Assembly: GCA_020698575.1 (NCBI GenBank)
Contig: CM036251.1
Location: forward strand, 32,429,288 to 32,493,287
Source: Bostrychus sinensis
Taxonomy: Eukaryota > Chordata > Actinopteri > Gobiiformes > Eleotridae
Reading direction: 5' to 3'
DNA length: 64,000 nt
A model generated the notes under the pieces. It was not told where the DNA came from. It was given only the letters and a program-made list of their open reading frames with translations, and searched no databases. Positions 33,641-45,905 of this stretch are shown piece after piece. A program made the position numbers and the translations under genes. Each line of letters opens with the position of its first letter. The stretch's first letter is position 1.

Positions 33641-34699
33641 AAATGATGTGGGGAGCCGTGTTGGTTCAAGTGCTTAAGTAAGTGACTGTCAGAGTGGCCA
33701 TTAGTTTTAATCAGAGATGGAAGAAGTGCTCAGAGTACTCAAGTATTTTTTTATTACTACTCAAGTATAAGGACTTAACAAAATTTCTGTCTTCCTCCAT
33801 GTACTCTCATATAAGTTCACGTGTGGCTGGAGCATATCTAATCAATTGTAGAAATGTAGAGGCACACACTGACAGACAACCATTCACTCACATTTGCATT
33901 CATTCACTAATTCCCCTGCTAAGGATAGGACGGTTTATTAAAAAAACAAACAAAAAAAAGTGTTCGGTTACGGCCTTATGGTTTGACTTGTGTAAACTGT
34001 ACAATCCTCACTCATTTATCACCATGTTTTCATTTGGCACAAAAAAAAAAAAAAAGCATTAAGCTCTCGGCTTTGCACAGATGTAGCAAAAATACTTAAA
34101 TTTAAAGACATGCTGCAATGTTTTAAATTCATAGCCGTGAGAATTAAATGTCCAAAAACTGACATGAAGTGACATGTAATTAAATCTACGCCTTTGAGGT
34201 TTTACAAAAAACAAACAAAAGAGAGAGCTTTTTTTTTTTTTTTCTGTGACTTAGTTTTAATGGCCAGACATGCAAGAATGGAGCTCTGAGCATAAAGAAA
34301 AGGCAGTGGGGATGGGAGGGGCTGCACAAACAGAGAGGAAAAAGGTTCAGAGGAGATTCAACTTTAGGGAAATAAATCATCTAAAAGTATAAAGACCAGT
34401 GTGCAGTCCAATAGCTAGGTCTGAGGGTGAGTGAACCAGTTGATGCACATGCTGCTGTAGCTTCATTCCAGGTGAGACACGGGTGATTTTTACCTGTGCA
34501 CAGTAAGCTCTGAAGGTTTCCTCTTTATTCATAAAAATAAAGTTTTTATTTGACATTGTTCACTTCTATCTCCCTTTACATAAACAGTTTTTCCTATAAT
34601 GAAATAAAATATTGTAATTAGTAAAATTATCTACTTACTTTCCACCTACCTCTGGTCCTATTGAAGAGGGCTGTCTGACCTATTACTTGTCTCAATAAA
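33641..34699. other. Gene-free stretch
   Basis: An A run at 34040-34054 and a T run at 34229-34243. The 126-codon frame at 33682-34062 has no known motif and ends in the A run. Not called. Confidence 0.35.
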
Positions 34700-34985
34700 A
34701 GGCCCAGAAAGGAGGTTGTGAGATCGATTCTTGGGCCGGCCGTCACACACTCTTTCTGGGTGCATTTTGCAAGTCCTCCCTGTGTTTCTGTGGCATCTCT
34801 TTGGGTACTCCGGTTTCCTTCCAAAGGCATTATGTGTTAGGTGAATTGGTGACTCTAACTTGCCCTTAGTAATTGAATGTGAATGATTGTCTGTGTGTGT
34901 CTCTGTGTCAGCCCTGTAACTAACTGGCCACTGTCCAGGAATTTACTCCACCTTACGGTCAATTGACACTGAATGTGTTGCATGT
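34700..34985 (+). repeat. Teleost SINE-like interspersed repeat
   Basis: The head GAGATCGATTCTTGGGCC, then ACACACTCTTTCTGGGTGCA, GGGTACTCCGGTTTCCTTCC, ATTGGTGACTCTAACTTGCC and TAACTGGCCACTGTCCAGG. This is one of the longest copies of the family in the window. Confidence 0.6.
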
Positions 34986-35184
34986 GTGTGTATTCATAAC
35001 AAATAGATGTCATTCAAGTCAGTGTGTGTGTGGACAGACCGGCTGTGTTGCAGTACATGTCCATGCCCAGCTCTCCAGCAGACGTACGCATTTTTGACAG
35101 ATTTTGCAGCCCTTATGCATACCATAAAACAGAGCAATTCAAGCCAGACAGGAAGTCTGACCCAGTAGCAGTGGAGAGAATCCA

Positions 35185-36793
35185 GTATATTTCAAAATAA
35201 AATGGATTTTTGCATGATTTGGTCATAAAATGTGATCTGATCTTCATCTAAGTCAATAGTCAATAGACAAACAAAGTCTGCTTAAACTAATGCTGCTTTT
35301 TTTTTTTTTTTTAACATGTTTTCATGTGTTATGGAATATTTATTCAAACATTCACAGTGCAAGATGGAAAAGGTATGTGAACCTTTGGATTTAATAACTG
35401 GTTAACCCTCCTTTGGCAGCAATAACCTCAGTCAAATGTTTTCTGTAGCTCTGTAGTTGTTTTTTGTAATGGTCACGAGGAATTTTGGACCATTCCTCTT
35501 TACAAAGCTGTTTAAGTTCAGCAATATTCTTGGGAAGCCTGGGGTGAATTGCTTTTCTGAGGTCATGCCACAGCATCTCCAGAAGGCATATTTTCTTCTG
35601 GTGAAGCCATTCTGTTGTTGATTTGCTTCTGTTTTGAGTCAGTGTCCTGTTGCATCACCCATCCTCTGTTGAGCTTCAGTTGGTAGACAGGTGGTCTCAC
35701 GTTTTACTGCAAAATGTTTTGATAAACTTGGGAATTCATTTTACTGTTGATGATAGCAAGTTGTCCAGGTACTAAGGCAGCAAAGCAGCCCCAAACCATG
35801 ATGCCCCCTCCACCAGACTTCACAGTGGGGATGAGGTTTTGATGTTGATGTGCTGTGCCTTTTTTTCTCCACACATAGCGTTGTGTGTTCCTTCCAAACA
35901 ACTCAACTTTGGTTTCAACTGTCCACAGAATATTTTGCCAGTGGTGCTATGGAACATCTAGGAGCTCTTTTGCAAACTTTGAGCATGCAGCAATGTTTTT
36001 TTTTTTGTTTTGTTTTGTTTTGTTTTTTTTGGTTGCTTTCAGTGTCTTCCTCCATGGTGTCCTCCCATGAAGTCCATTATTGTTTCATGTTTTACCCATT
36101 GTAGATTTGTCAACAAAGATGTTAGTTTGTATTGAGATTTGTGTCTTTAGATGACACTCTAGGATTCCTCTTCACCTCAGTGAGCATTCTGTGCAGTCAT
36201 TTTCACAGGTCGACCACTCCTAGGGAGAGCAGCAGCAGTGCTGAACTTTCTCCATTTATAGACAGTTTATAGTCTGTTTTACCGTGGACTCATGACCATC
36301 AAGGCTTTTAGAGATACTTTTGTAAGTCTTTCCAGCTTCATGCAAGTCAACAATTCTTACTCGTAGGTCTTCTGAGAGCTCTTTTGTGCAAGGCATGGTT
36401 CACATTGAGCAATGCTTCTTCAGAAGACAAACTCAAAACTGGGGTGTGTTTTTTATTGGGCAGGGCCACTTTAACTCACCCACCCCCAATCATCTTAGAC
36501 TGATTGGACTCCAGGTTGGCTGATACCTAACTCCAATTAGCTCTTGAAGAGGTCATTAGCCTTGAGATTCACATACTTTTTTCACATTACTGTGAATGTT
36601 TAAATAAATATTCAACTGTTGTTTTTTTTTTTTTTTTTGTTTTTTTTTTTTTTTGCAGCAGCAGCATTGGTTTAAGCAGACTGTGTTTGTCTATTGTTGT
36701 GACTTAGATGAAGATCAGATCACATTTTATGACCAAATCATGCATAAATCCAAGTAATTCCAAAGGGTTCACATACTTTTTCTTTCAACTGTA
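35185..36793 (-). mobile_element. Tc1-type DNA transposon with long terminal repeats (copy 1)
   Basis: Left (35205-35395) and right (36565-36791) ends are inverted copies: GCATGATTTGGTCATAAAAT, GTGATCTGATCTTCATCTA and the AGTCTGCTTAAAC word occur in both. An inner direct-repeat word (AGGTATGTGAACCTTTGG) is present at both inner ends. The matching outer word (AAAGTATGTGAACCCTTTGG) exists only on the right, next to ACTGTA with a TA at 36792-36793. The left outer repeat is absent or replaced. Confidence 0.8.
35391..36396 (-). pseudogene. Broken Tc1-type transposase
   Basis: The start codon is at 36396 (MPCTKELSEDLRVRIVDLHE), followed by the helix-turn-helix word GKTYKSISKSL. The middle part at 35704-35901 holds the catalytic-region signature GGGGIMVWGCF and GQLAIINSKMNS. 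The C terminus at 35391-35576 reads LWHDLRKAIHPRLP and ends AAKGGLTSY. The full length of about 335 codons fits a Tc1 transposase, but the parts lie in different frames, and an AAAAC/T-rich insertion sits near 35995-36031. Cut-and-paste transposase in origin; dead now. Confidence 0.85.
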
Positions 36794-38659
36794 TGCAGGT
36801 GAAAAATATAGTATTTATATATGTAGCATACTTGCCCAGGGTAGAATCTCGAAAGTCACAGAAATAATATCCAAATGAATGGGATATAGTATAGTAGTCC
36901 TCTACTGTATATCCATGATTGTTATTGTGTGTACTCATGACTTCCAGCATGACCTCGCTTCTGTCCTGTGTACACACCTGGCTGCTGTTGAATACAAGCC
37001 ACACATGCAATGCACTCGGTGTGAATTGAAGTCCATAAGAATACTGTGTCAGAGTCGTACAGCACATGCAATTCAGCGTGAATTAGGTGTTAGGTCTATA
37101 GTTTCTGGACTAAGCTGCAGTTGCCTGCAACTCCTAATAGAACTAAGCAGTAGATGAATAAATGCCTTGTTTTCCCCAATTTTAACTAAGAACAGAAATA
37201 AAGCAAACCTCGGTGCATTTGCCCATATAATTTTTTCACTAAATACAGTTGACTTGTCAGAAGTGCGGCGATGTATTTATAATTTACTAATGTACTGTCT
37301 GCATGAATAAGCTCTTTAGTTGGGTCAAATGGACCAGTGCAGTTCATATTTTGGTTTCAAAACTGTAAAGCGTGAAAGTCCCCTTACTTGTTACAATCAT
37401 TACCAGTACAGAGTAGGCTGGAGGCATAAAAGCAGAGGCACTCTGACTGCCGACAGTGTTAAAAGTCATTGCAGTGCATCGGGGCACTGATGTGTTTTGA
37501 CCTAGGAGGTCTTCATCAGGGAATATATATTTTAGTTTGCTGTAAGATAATTCCACTGGTTGCACATTTTCCCCAATGATCTTTCTTTATTATCTTCTTT
37601 CACTGCAGTCTTCTGGGACCACCATCAGCTGCTTCCTCTTCTTTCACACCAACTGACTTATCTTGATTCACTACATCCTTAAATCTCCTCTTTGGTCATC
37701 CTCTAGGCCTCTAGCTCTAACCTTGGCATCTTTCAACAAATACTGCGGATAAAATTAGTATTGAACATGGCAACAAATATGTTTGTGACATGGTTGGTTT
37801 ATGATAGAGTGATGTGCTTTCCACTTCTAGATTATGGCCCCAACAGAGCCCACTGGAACATTTATAAGTTTAGAAATCCAGCTGTAACCAATGCCATCAC
37901 CATGTTTGCTTCAATAGGGTTAAAGCAAAGGTCTTGAGAGAGTTTTTTGCTTTTACCTATCATGAGACATTTTCTGCCTGACACCTCTGTAAAGAGACTC
38001 TTTTATAGGTCAGACAAGAGGCAGGAGTGCTTTCTGATCACTGTAAGATTTCAGATGGTGTCTTGACTTTCCACAATTTTCTGCGCCTCCCTTTCTTCAT
38101 GTGTCCAGTACTTTTTTGCTGTGTCATTCCAGTTATCACTTATAACTGAATTTCTGAATGTATTTGTTTTGGTTTCCGGATGCATTACTTGAGTTATTAC
38201 CGAAAATGTCCTGTCAGAAATATATTTGTTGATAAAAGCAGCAACATGTTCATTACTTTTTTTACCCACTTTATATTCACTACTCCTCGAAATCTAACTC
38301 AATCTGACCTCTCTGACTTTATCTCTAAAACATCTTATATGAGCTGTTCCTCTGCTTATTCCTAATTCCTAATCCTATTCATCCTCGTCGCTCCCAAAGA
38401 GAACTTCAACATCTGCAGCCTCCTGTCTTCTTTTTAGTGCTGTCTCTAAACCAGAAGACATTTCTTCTCACACCAACAGTCTTGCACACATTTTTTCAAT
38501 AATTTTTGGAGATATTATTCAAAGTCTTGAAGTGGGTTTCCAGAAAAAAGCATCCCAGTTTTGCAGTTTCAAAATATGACCAATCTCAGCAGCAGCCAAA
38601 ATTTGTTACTCATTTTTGCATTCCAAAAAGCTGTATTGTTTCCTATTTAAGTTAAGTAT
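36794..38659. other. Gene-free stretch with old repeat fragments
   Basis: About 37590-37745 (AAATCTCCTCTTTGGTCATC, CTCTAGGCCTCTAGCTC) resembles a fish non-LTR element 3' region. About 37745-38050 (ATCCAGCTGTAACCAATGCC, GGTCTTGAGAGAGTTTTTTG) looks like an old interspersed repeat, not named. The 109-codon frame at 36738-37067 is not recognised. Confidence 0.35.
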
Positions 38660-39330
38660 AAGTCGTCATTTTATTTCCCCAAAGCTTAAGATGCATAAGC
38701 CAATGCGTCTCCTGTACCTCTCATATGCAAATAACTTTCCCCCCATGCTGCTCTCTGATTGGGTAACAGTTATTAATATTCTGCCAGCGTCTGACTCCGT
38801 TAGCCCGGAGTTGCTTGTGCCAACAGGCAGCACTAAAAAGGGACTTTGTCAATGTTGGATGTCTAGTGAAGTGATACTGCGTGTGCGAAAGCCAGTGTGG
38901 GAACGAGACTAGAGTTTATGCTCGCCGCTATTTTCTAAAGAGATTCAAATTTGGCCGGTAGGAACCCCAATCCCCCGCTGGCACCAGATTGACTAGAAAG
39001 TGGTGATCGCATTGTGGGAATGTTTGCAATAAAGTTCCCGATGTGAGGCCGTAGTTTGGGAGATTTGTGCAGTATAGCCACGCCACGGGAGTAAATGTAA
39101 TGTGGTTGTTGTATGTGTATGTAAAACTCCGGGAGCAGCGGTGTCAAGCAGTTTACATGTAACTGGTTTGGGAGTAGACACATGCTCGCTGCAAACTAAT
39201 CATTTTTTATGCAAGTCAGCAGGCAGCTTTACACCGTTAGCCATTATGTTCTCCAAAATAAGCATCTTTTGCATGGCTCCCTTTAGTCTTTAATTGCTTA
39301 AAAGCTTGCATTATGGACTAGAATAGACCT
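38660..39330. promoter_or_regulatory. Unique block, candidate regulatory DNA
   Basis: Repeat-free, with CATATGCAAATAACTTT (octamer-like), GATTGGGTAACAGTTATTAA and several CpG words. Frames on both strands up to 98 codons match nothing. The look is that of conserved non-coding DNA, but conservation could not be tested. Confidence 0.3.
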
Positions 39331-39583
39331 GACCATATTTTTAACTCAGCTCAGCAGCGGAGGCAGCCTGTTCCAAAGGGATGCGCATTTACTTTTTAAA
39401 AGAGCTGGCAAAAGCGTATGTGTTTTTATGAAGCAGTAATCATAACTACATGTACCTCGTTTAATTTATACAAGTATGTTTGGTTATACTGCAGAGTTCA
39501 GGTTGGAATATTTTATATTTGTTTGGTTGGGCTGTCATAGATACTCTGACCAAAATGCAAAACCAAAATAACTTTTATCAAGT

Positions 39584-39619
<36 letters not shown>

Positions 39620-41054
39620 TTTTTACGTCATATAAGTGTACTATTCATTTAACTAGCCATGGCACCTTTCAAAATTGTATACTAGCAGCACTGAGATAGA
39701 CCAGACCTCTTTGTAAATATGTATATAGGCATAATGCTCAGGCTCACTTCTAGTTCAGGGGTAAATGTTCTTTCCATGGAGCCACAAACCCCTTATATGT
39801 CACAATAATAAAAGAGTCCATTATAACTAAGCATCTGCTTTCTTTGCCCATTTGTGGCTGGAGTTGGGATATCCCTATCTCGCAATGGTACAGAATGCTT
39901 TAAATGTTTTAGATCCACACCAAACATTTTATGTATTTCTTTTCATTAAAACAAAATCTGACCATTACATTCTGACAAAATCATATACTCCTTGAAGGAA
40001 GACTATGAGGTGTAAAATCGCAGCCCCTTTGGCCCCAAAAGGTTTGTAAACATATAACGCCTGTGCTCATATAGGGCCAGGGCCTGCTTTGTCTCCTCAC
40101 GTCTCCCCTGCACAAAAATGGGCTACAGACACACAGAAGTAACTTAGACCCACTACCAAACAGTGTGTAGTATCTGTGCATAAGCAAGGCATTATAATTA
40201 TGTACAAGAGCAGGCGGTCCTAGTCACTAAACTCAGTGGATAGTGAGTTTCTGTAAATAAACAAGTGTTTTACTCAAGTATTTGTCAATGATTAATAAAT
40301 ATATCGTGCTACTTTAAGCACATCTTATTACAATAATGAATAAAACAGACTAGATTATTACAGCTGTTTGCCTAAAGGCTCATTTATACTTATATGCATT
40401 TGGACAGAGTGCTCTGTCCATTTCACCAGAGGTTGCAGATACGGACAAACAGAGCACTACATGCTTTGACCACTAGTTTTGCTTCATGTTCTTGGCTTGT
40501 TTTTATTAAATGTGGTCTAAAAAAAACCCGTCTGCGTAGCCCTGTTTGTTTCCAGTTGCTCTTTTTCTTCTGTCTTGGTAAAATCTTTGACTGTCGGCAA
40601 TCACCCCCACTGGTTATTTATGTACTAAATGGAAAAATAAATGAGGGAGGCTAAGGTAAGCTAACTGTAGCACACTTGTGACACATGGGGAAACATAAAA
40701 AGTTCCTTCAGTTTTAATGTTAATCGTTAGCTGTTGATGCCGACGCCTGACACTGACTCAACATGTTCAATCAGACAAAACTAGGTCCAAGTGTCTTCTA
40801 CTATGTCCAATGGTGCATAACACACAAAACAGAACACATCGCTGACTGCGTCAAACTGATAGACTGAACCACAGATTATTGGCCCGGTGCGTCCCAGCCT
40901 TAAGAAGAGTGCTAAATTGCATGTGCAAAAAAAAAAAACAAAAAAAAACTGCAAAAACAATTGCTGCTGCAAATGTGCAGAATTATATCAAAGCTTTCAT
41001 GCAGTTTGTTTACAGTTGGCTGAGCTCCTGGTATTCCAATCTGGGCCTGGCACA
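39331..41054. other. Gene-free stretch with a 32-base T run
   Basis: T run at 39585-39616. A repeat word AGTTCAGGGGTAAATGTTCT with GAGCCACAAACC (39750-39795) matches the SINE-like head at 63882-63944. A-rich runs occur near 40927-40948. No gene. Confidence 0.4.
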
Positions 41055-41267
41055 AAAAAGTGGTTAGTACTGTCGCCTCACACTCTTTCTGTGTGGAATT
41101 TGCTGTTCTCCCATCCTCCAGCTCAGTACTCCTGATTCTTGCTCAACATCTGGGAAAACTTCAATTCATCCACCGCTCCTGAAGGTTTCCCCAGCAGCAC
41201 TAAAGAATGGGGTAAATGTGGAGAACAAGTCATCCCTACAAGGAGAATAAAGAACCTGGATTCTAAA
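41055..41267 (+). repeat. Teleost SINE-like interspersed repeat
   Basis: GTGGTTAGTACTGTCGCCTC, TGTGGAATTTGCTGTTCTCC, GGTTTCCCCAGCAGC and a tail ATCCCTACAAGGAGAATAAA. It is a copy of the 30335-30562 repeat with a better-kept head. Confidence 0.55.
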
Positions 41268-41280
41268 TCAAACTAAAAGT

Positions 41281-41342
41281 CCTTTAGGCTTTAGGTTTTG
41301 GACACCTTTGCATGACTTTTTCACTTTTTATAACAGAAAATA

Positions 41343-41392
<50 letters not shown>

Positions 41393-41691
41393 AAAATGTC
41401 TTCCTGTGGGGAGCTGTTACTTTCAATTTGCAGAGAATGCTTGGATCAGGTGTCTGTTACCCCCTGCTGGCAACAGAGGGGAATGGACAGAACATAAAAA
41501 GCTATTTAGCATGGCTATTAGTAGCATGACGCTAACAGATAAATAAATGAGCTTAGTGCTTTGTAGTGACGGCAACTGAAGCGCTAAAATGATCAAGTCC
41601 AGCTTTAGAAATGCTCAGGAGCACTTTTTGGTTGTCCATGTACGCAGAGTAGTGAGGCCGAGTGTTTTAGCATAATAAGGGACATTTAAAA
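41281..41691 (+). mobile_element. TTAA-ended inverted-repeat element, module A (copy)
   Basis: TTTTGGACACCTTTGCATGA, GGAAAATGTCTTCCTGTGGG, CCCCCTGCTGGCAACAGAGG, GTGCTTTGTAGTGACGGCAA, end AAGGGACATTTAA. The part with the ACGCGTGAATG word is deleted. A TA microsatellite (41349-41390) has expanded inside it. Confidence 0.65.
41349..41390. repeat. TA microsatellite
   Basis: About 21 TA units inside the inverted-repeat element. Confidence 0.95.
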
Positions 41692-41789
41692 TCACAGATG
41701 ATTGTTTGTTTCTTACATTATGAACCCTAACTTTTTTGTGATTATTCAGTTTTGTGAATTCATTGTTTTTCATCAAATACAATAAAATG

Positions 41790-42480
41790 TCCCATAGCGG
41801 CAGAAGTATTTGCAGTTCTCTACAACCGTTCCATTCCCAACTCCAGTTTCCCTCGCCCTCACGGCTGTCAAATCATACGCTTGAAGTACGACTGGCTTAT
41901 GGACTCCGCCAAGGCACAATCTTAACCTATTGCTTTTCATCCACTTAGCTCTGGCCTGGCGCCAAACATGCCTCCGCTTGTAAATAGATTTAGTTGAATC
42001 ATAGTCCCCAACTAAATCTCTGAATAGGCCTGCGATGCGGGGCCCAAACCAGCTGTGACATATTTGCCTGTGGCCAGCCTTCAGTCAGCCTTCGTCACAC
42101 TAAGTCGCTCTGTCACTGCCGTATTTCAGAATGACAGGGGGAGAGCCGCGTGTTCTCAGCGGCACATTATAGGCTCCCCGTCACGACGTGAAGTGTAGTG
42201 AAGGGGTCTCGGCTGTGTGTTTACGTTGGAGTGGGTACAGTAAATCCAGCCCTAAATTCAAGCCGGTGGTGACCCTGGCTAATACATTTTCCTTTTGGCG
42301 GAACACTTCCAGATTCCCCCCAGGTGCCCTAAGCGCAGGAGAAAAGTGTAGGCAGCATTTTCTAAATTGAAGTCAATACCAATCGGCCATTTATCTACAA
42401 GCTCTCCCGCCCCGACGCTGAGGGCATCTAAAGGTGCGTACACACAAACACAGAGCTCTTTTCGAATTCGAGGCACAACG
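41790..42480. promoter_or_regulatory. Unique GC-richer block with a perfect inverted repeat
   Basis: Repeat-free GC-richer block. A 10-bp perfect inverted repeat, GATTTAGTTG at 41987-41996 and CAACTAAATC at 42009-42018, has a 12-base loop. Frames up to 65 codons on both strands match nothing. Conserved regulatory DNA is the best guess. Confidence 0.35.
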
Positions 42481-42544
42481 TATGATTTAGTGCCAACAAT
42501 AAGCTTAAAATCATATTCTTAAAACCAGACACTACAAGCGGAAC

Positions 42545-42660
42545 GTCATTTATTTCAATTTGGAGATTTTGGGCCAGTTCGCTCCCTTCAGCTTTTTCAC
42601 TATAGAATAAAGAAAATGTCCAATCTACACATTAAGGTGTTTATTTCATTACATTTTGTC
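42545..42660. repeat. Second locus of the left-edge repeat
   Basis: TTGGAGATTTTGGGCC, AATAAAGAAAATGTCC and TACACATTAAGGTGTTT match 690-770. Confidence 0.5.
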
Positions 42661-42725
42661 AACTTGCATCAACAGAGTTTTTCCACACACTCACTCACTC
42701 CACATTTCACAGTCTTATAACTTTT

Positions 42726-43201
42726 AAGGGGCTATATTAAACAAAAATCTACTTTTTTAAGCTTATAATGTTGCTCCCTCATTAAAAATGAACCTAAAGT
42801 TGTGTTTTCTATCATTCTCACCTGTTTGAGTAATCCTGTATTCTCTGGCGCTGATTTTTTTAAGGCCTAAGAACGCTCAATTCCACAAACTCTCTCAGCA
42901 AGCCCTCTACATCCTGTGTCCACTAAGTTCTCAGAGCTATTTTTCATTTTGTATCAAAATGGTATCATAGAAAAAGTTTAAAGAAGTAAACAGCTGGTCT
43001 CTTTACTGTTTTTTATTTATTTATTTATTTATTTTTATTATTTATTTGTTATTTTTTTATGGCACTAATTAAGTAATTATTGGACACACTTTCTTTTAGT
43101 CAGATAATTTTTTTTAAAGTTTGTATAAGGTGCAGTGTATTGTAGAGGTGACCACGATTAGTTTAAAAAGATAAATAAAAGGATAATGTAGCTCCTGTAA
43201 T
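42726..43201 (-). mobile_element. TTAA-ended inverted-repeat element, module B (copy)
   Basis: GTTTGAGTAATCCTGTATTC, TCTCTGGCGCTGA, AGCAAGCCCTCTACATCC, GGTCTCTTTACTG, TAGAGGTGACCACGATTAGT, GATAATGTAGCTCC. Expanded by a TTTA-rich run near 43013-43050. Confidence 0.65.
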
Positions 43202-43274
43202 TCTTACTGAGGGTCTTGTTGATATCTCTATCCATTTTTTTTCCCCAAATGTATTCAACTTTGTAATAGTAGAG

Positions 43275-43312
<38 letters not shown>
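43275..43312. repeat. GTA trinucleotide microsatellite
   Basis: About 13 GTA units. Confidence 0.95.
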
Positions 43313-43313
<1 letters not shown>

Positions 43314-44854
43314 AATAGCTAGTAATTGGTGGCCAAAAATTCCCAGATTACATTTTAAGTTTGCTCAAGAACAGGCTAAAAAATAAAATAACTAAAACCT
43401 ATTTAGACAATGCTTGTTTAATGTACAAATTATTATTATTATTATTATTTTTTTTTATTTTTTTTTACCTACTTAGATACTACTACTTGGTTAATTTAGT
43501 TGACATTAGATGAAAGGCAGAGACAGAGATACTATGCTCAGGACCCAGATGTGGGTCACAGTAGATCTGATTTTATTTCAGCTTAAAACTTAAAATTACA
43601 CAAAAGTTGTAATTATTAATATTATTAATATTATTATTATTATTATTATTATTTTCCTGTTGACACCAGTAATCTTACTGCACCCTTGTGGATGGGGGTA
43701 GTGTCTTCTCGAATATTGCCATCTTGCAAAAAAAAAAAGTGTTTTAGCTACTGGATTCACATATACAGTATATCTTATGGTAAAACATTTTTACGCCATT
43801 CTTGCCTCATGTCTTGCCTCAAAGGGAACAATGTAACTTTGCTGGTTTCTTCGATGTTTTGGTTGCATTTTTCTTGATGGAGCTCCCCCTACATTTCAAA
43901 GTAAAGTCCTATCGTATATATACATGATTCCAGTTGACTCCTATGTGACCTCTCACTCAGCTTGACTCTTGTTTTCTCTTCCTCATATCTGTAAATAGAT
44001 TTCCTCTGCCTTATGGCCACTCTTCCTTGACAAAAATCTAAGAAATAAAGCCATTGCCAACTTGTCTAATTGGGATGTGTTGTTTTCATGCAAAAACCAA
44101 GACTTTTGGAACACTGGGACTTTTTTTGCTGTTTTAGATGCATTTTTTTTTTTTTTACAGAACTGCCTCTACAATTGGGAATAAAGCACTTTTGTAAAAA
44201 CTCACAATGCTTTCTCATTAGTCTTGAGGCTTCCGGGACACTGGGTCAATGCTCCTATTCTTGCAAGGCTGTTTTTTCACCAAGATATGCTAGGGGGAGG
44301 TGCAAGAAGTTTTATTCGCTCTGCAACAACTCATTTAGACATCACATGGACTACGAAATGGTTTATTCAAGATAAAAATGTTGGTGCATTGTTCGCTTTT
44401 AATCCTTGCTATTTCAAAAGCGCACTTTTTGTTAAGAGACCTTGGCTTGTTCCTTTCAAGCTCCTGAAGCCAGCTTTCGTACAAAACAAGACAAAATTAA
44501 TCCCCTTCACCCTTGAGTTGCTGAGTCTATTAAGTACACATGGATAAAAGGGCATGTCACCCAGTCGACATCAGTCATCCTTCTCTATACGTCCTGGAGA
44601 TATTGAGTCATCAGGATGGAGAAATGCAGTGTTGATGGACCGTGAGGTAAACAAACTAAGTTCCATGTGTATTAAACACTGCTCGATGACATAATGGAGT
44701 GCACTGTTTTGAGCAAAGGTGTGACTCATGATTCTAACTACAAGCAGAAGAAGCACTGACAGCACTGCTGCAGCTGCATGGAGCATATACTGATGGCTGT
44801 CTATGCTGGAGTTTGTCTCATAGGTCTCTTTTTAGCATCATATACGGAATCAGC
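43313..44854. other. Gene-free stretch
   Basis: TTA-rich simple repeats near 43431-43450 and 43626-43652. The plus-strand frames at 44070-44375 (101 codons) and 44224-44547 (107 codons) overlap in different frames and match no family known to me. Not called. Confidence 0.35.
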
Positions 44855-45310
44855 CCTATGTTCCCACATTTGTAATATTTTTGTCCAAATTAGGCCCAAT
44901 ATACTCAAACCCCTAAGTTCCCACATTTCTAAAATGTTTGTCCAAATTAAGCCCAATGTACCCTCAGCTCTATGTTCCCACATTTCTACGATTTGTGTCC
45001 AAATTACAACTCATGTTCCCACAAGCCCATCTTCCCACATTTCTACATGAGTGCCCATATTAGGCCTTATGTTCCCACATTTTTCAGATTTTTGTCCATA
45101 TTAGGCCCAATGTACCTATAGCTCTATGTTCCCACATTTTTAGGATTTGTGTCCAAATCATGCCCTATGTTCTCTAGGCCTTATGTTCCCATATTTTACA
45201 AGACATATGTTCCTAAAACCCTATGTTGCCACATTTCTAAGATTTGTTTGGAATATACATATGGGAACTGTGGGAACATAGGGGCTATAGGAACATAGGG
45301 CTGTGGAAAC
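44855..45310. repeat. 57-bp minisatellite with ATGTTCCCACATTT core
   Basis: Units begin with CTATGTTCCCACATTT at 44855, 44912, 44969 and 45026, exactly 57 bases apart, then at about 45067, 45123 and 45187 with less regular spacing. Shared parts are TTTGTCCAAATTAGGCCCAA. The last 60 bases carry GGGAACATAGG words, the reverse complement of the core, so the array ends in an inverted copy. Confidence 0.85.
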
Positions 45311-45426
45311 ACACATGTTCCCTATACCTAGCCATTTTTGCAAAATAGCTTAGCATGTTCATGTTGTTTGTATCTACATTAGCAAGTAGAAACCAGACTT
45401 AGTGCCACACTTACTGAATGAACAAT

Positions 45427-45478
45427 ATATATATATATATATATTGATATATATATATATATATATAAATATATATAA
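45427..45478. repeat. AT microsatellite
   Basis: Two AT runs around a TTGAT break; self-complementary. Confidence 0.9.
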
Positions 45479-45905
45479 ACACTGTTTTTCCTTTGCACAA
45501 GAGCCAGACTAAAGTTAAAGCACCATAAACATGTCAAAATCTGTTGTAAACAATGAGATATGCTAGGTCAACAGAGTGCAAACATTCTCCAAATGATGTT
45601 GTATTGGGCCCTATGTGTGGGATAAGACCGGTGTCCCCTGTAAGCATTCATTTTATTTCTCCAAATTATATATTTAGTTGAACACAGCGTTGTGGCCAGC
45701 AGTACATTTATATCCTGTAAAATCTTACTTTACACAGCGGGTTGCCAGCAAACCACTGGCTATTTGCTAATGCAAAGTCATTCAGTTGTATTCACATAGT
45801 GAAATCTCAGCCCCCCCTCAGACCTCACAACAGCATCCATTTTCTTTCTCCCAGGACATACGTAGCTAGTTTGATGTATTTTATTAACACCAAGTAAATA
45901 TACAG

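Noticed and set aside
36738..37067. 109-codon minus-strand frame next to the Tc1-type element
   Set aside because: It overlaps the outer terminal repeat and shows no known motif.
44778..45050. 90-codon frame with 19-residue repeats as a protein
   Set aside because: It is the 57-bp minisatellite translated; the minus strand is open with the same period.
44855..45310. CRISPR-like array
   Set aside because: Units are contiguous and diverged, without unique spacers, and the host is a vertebrate.
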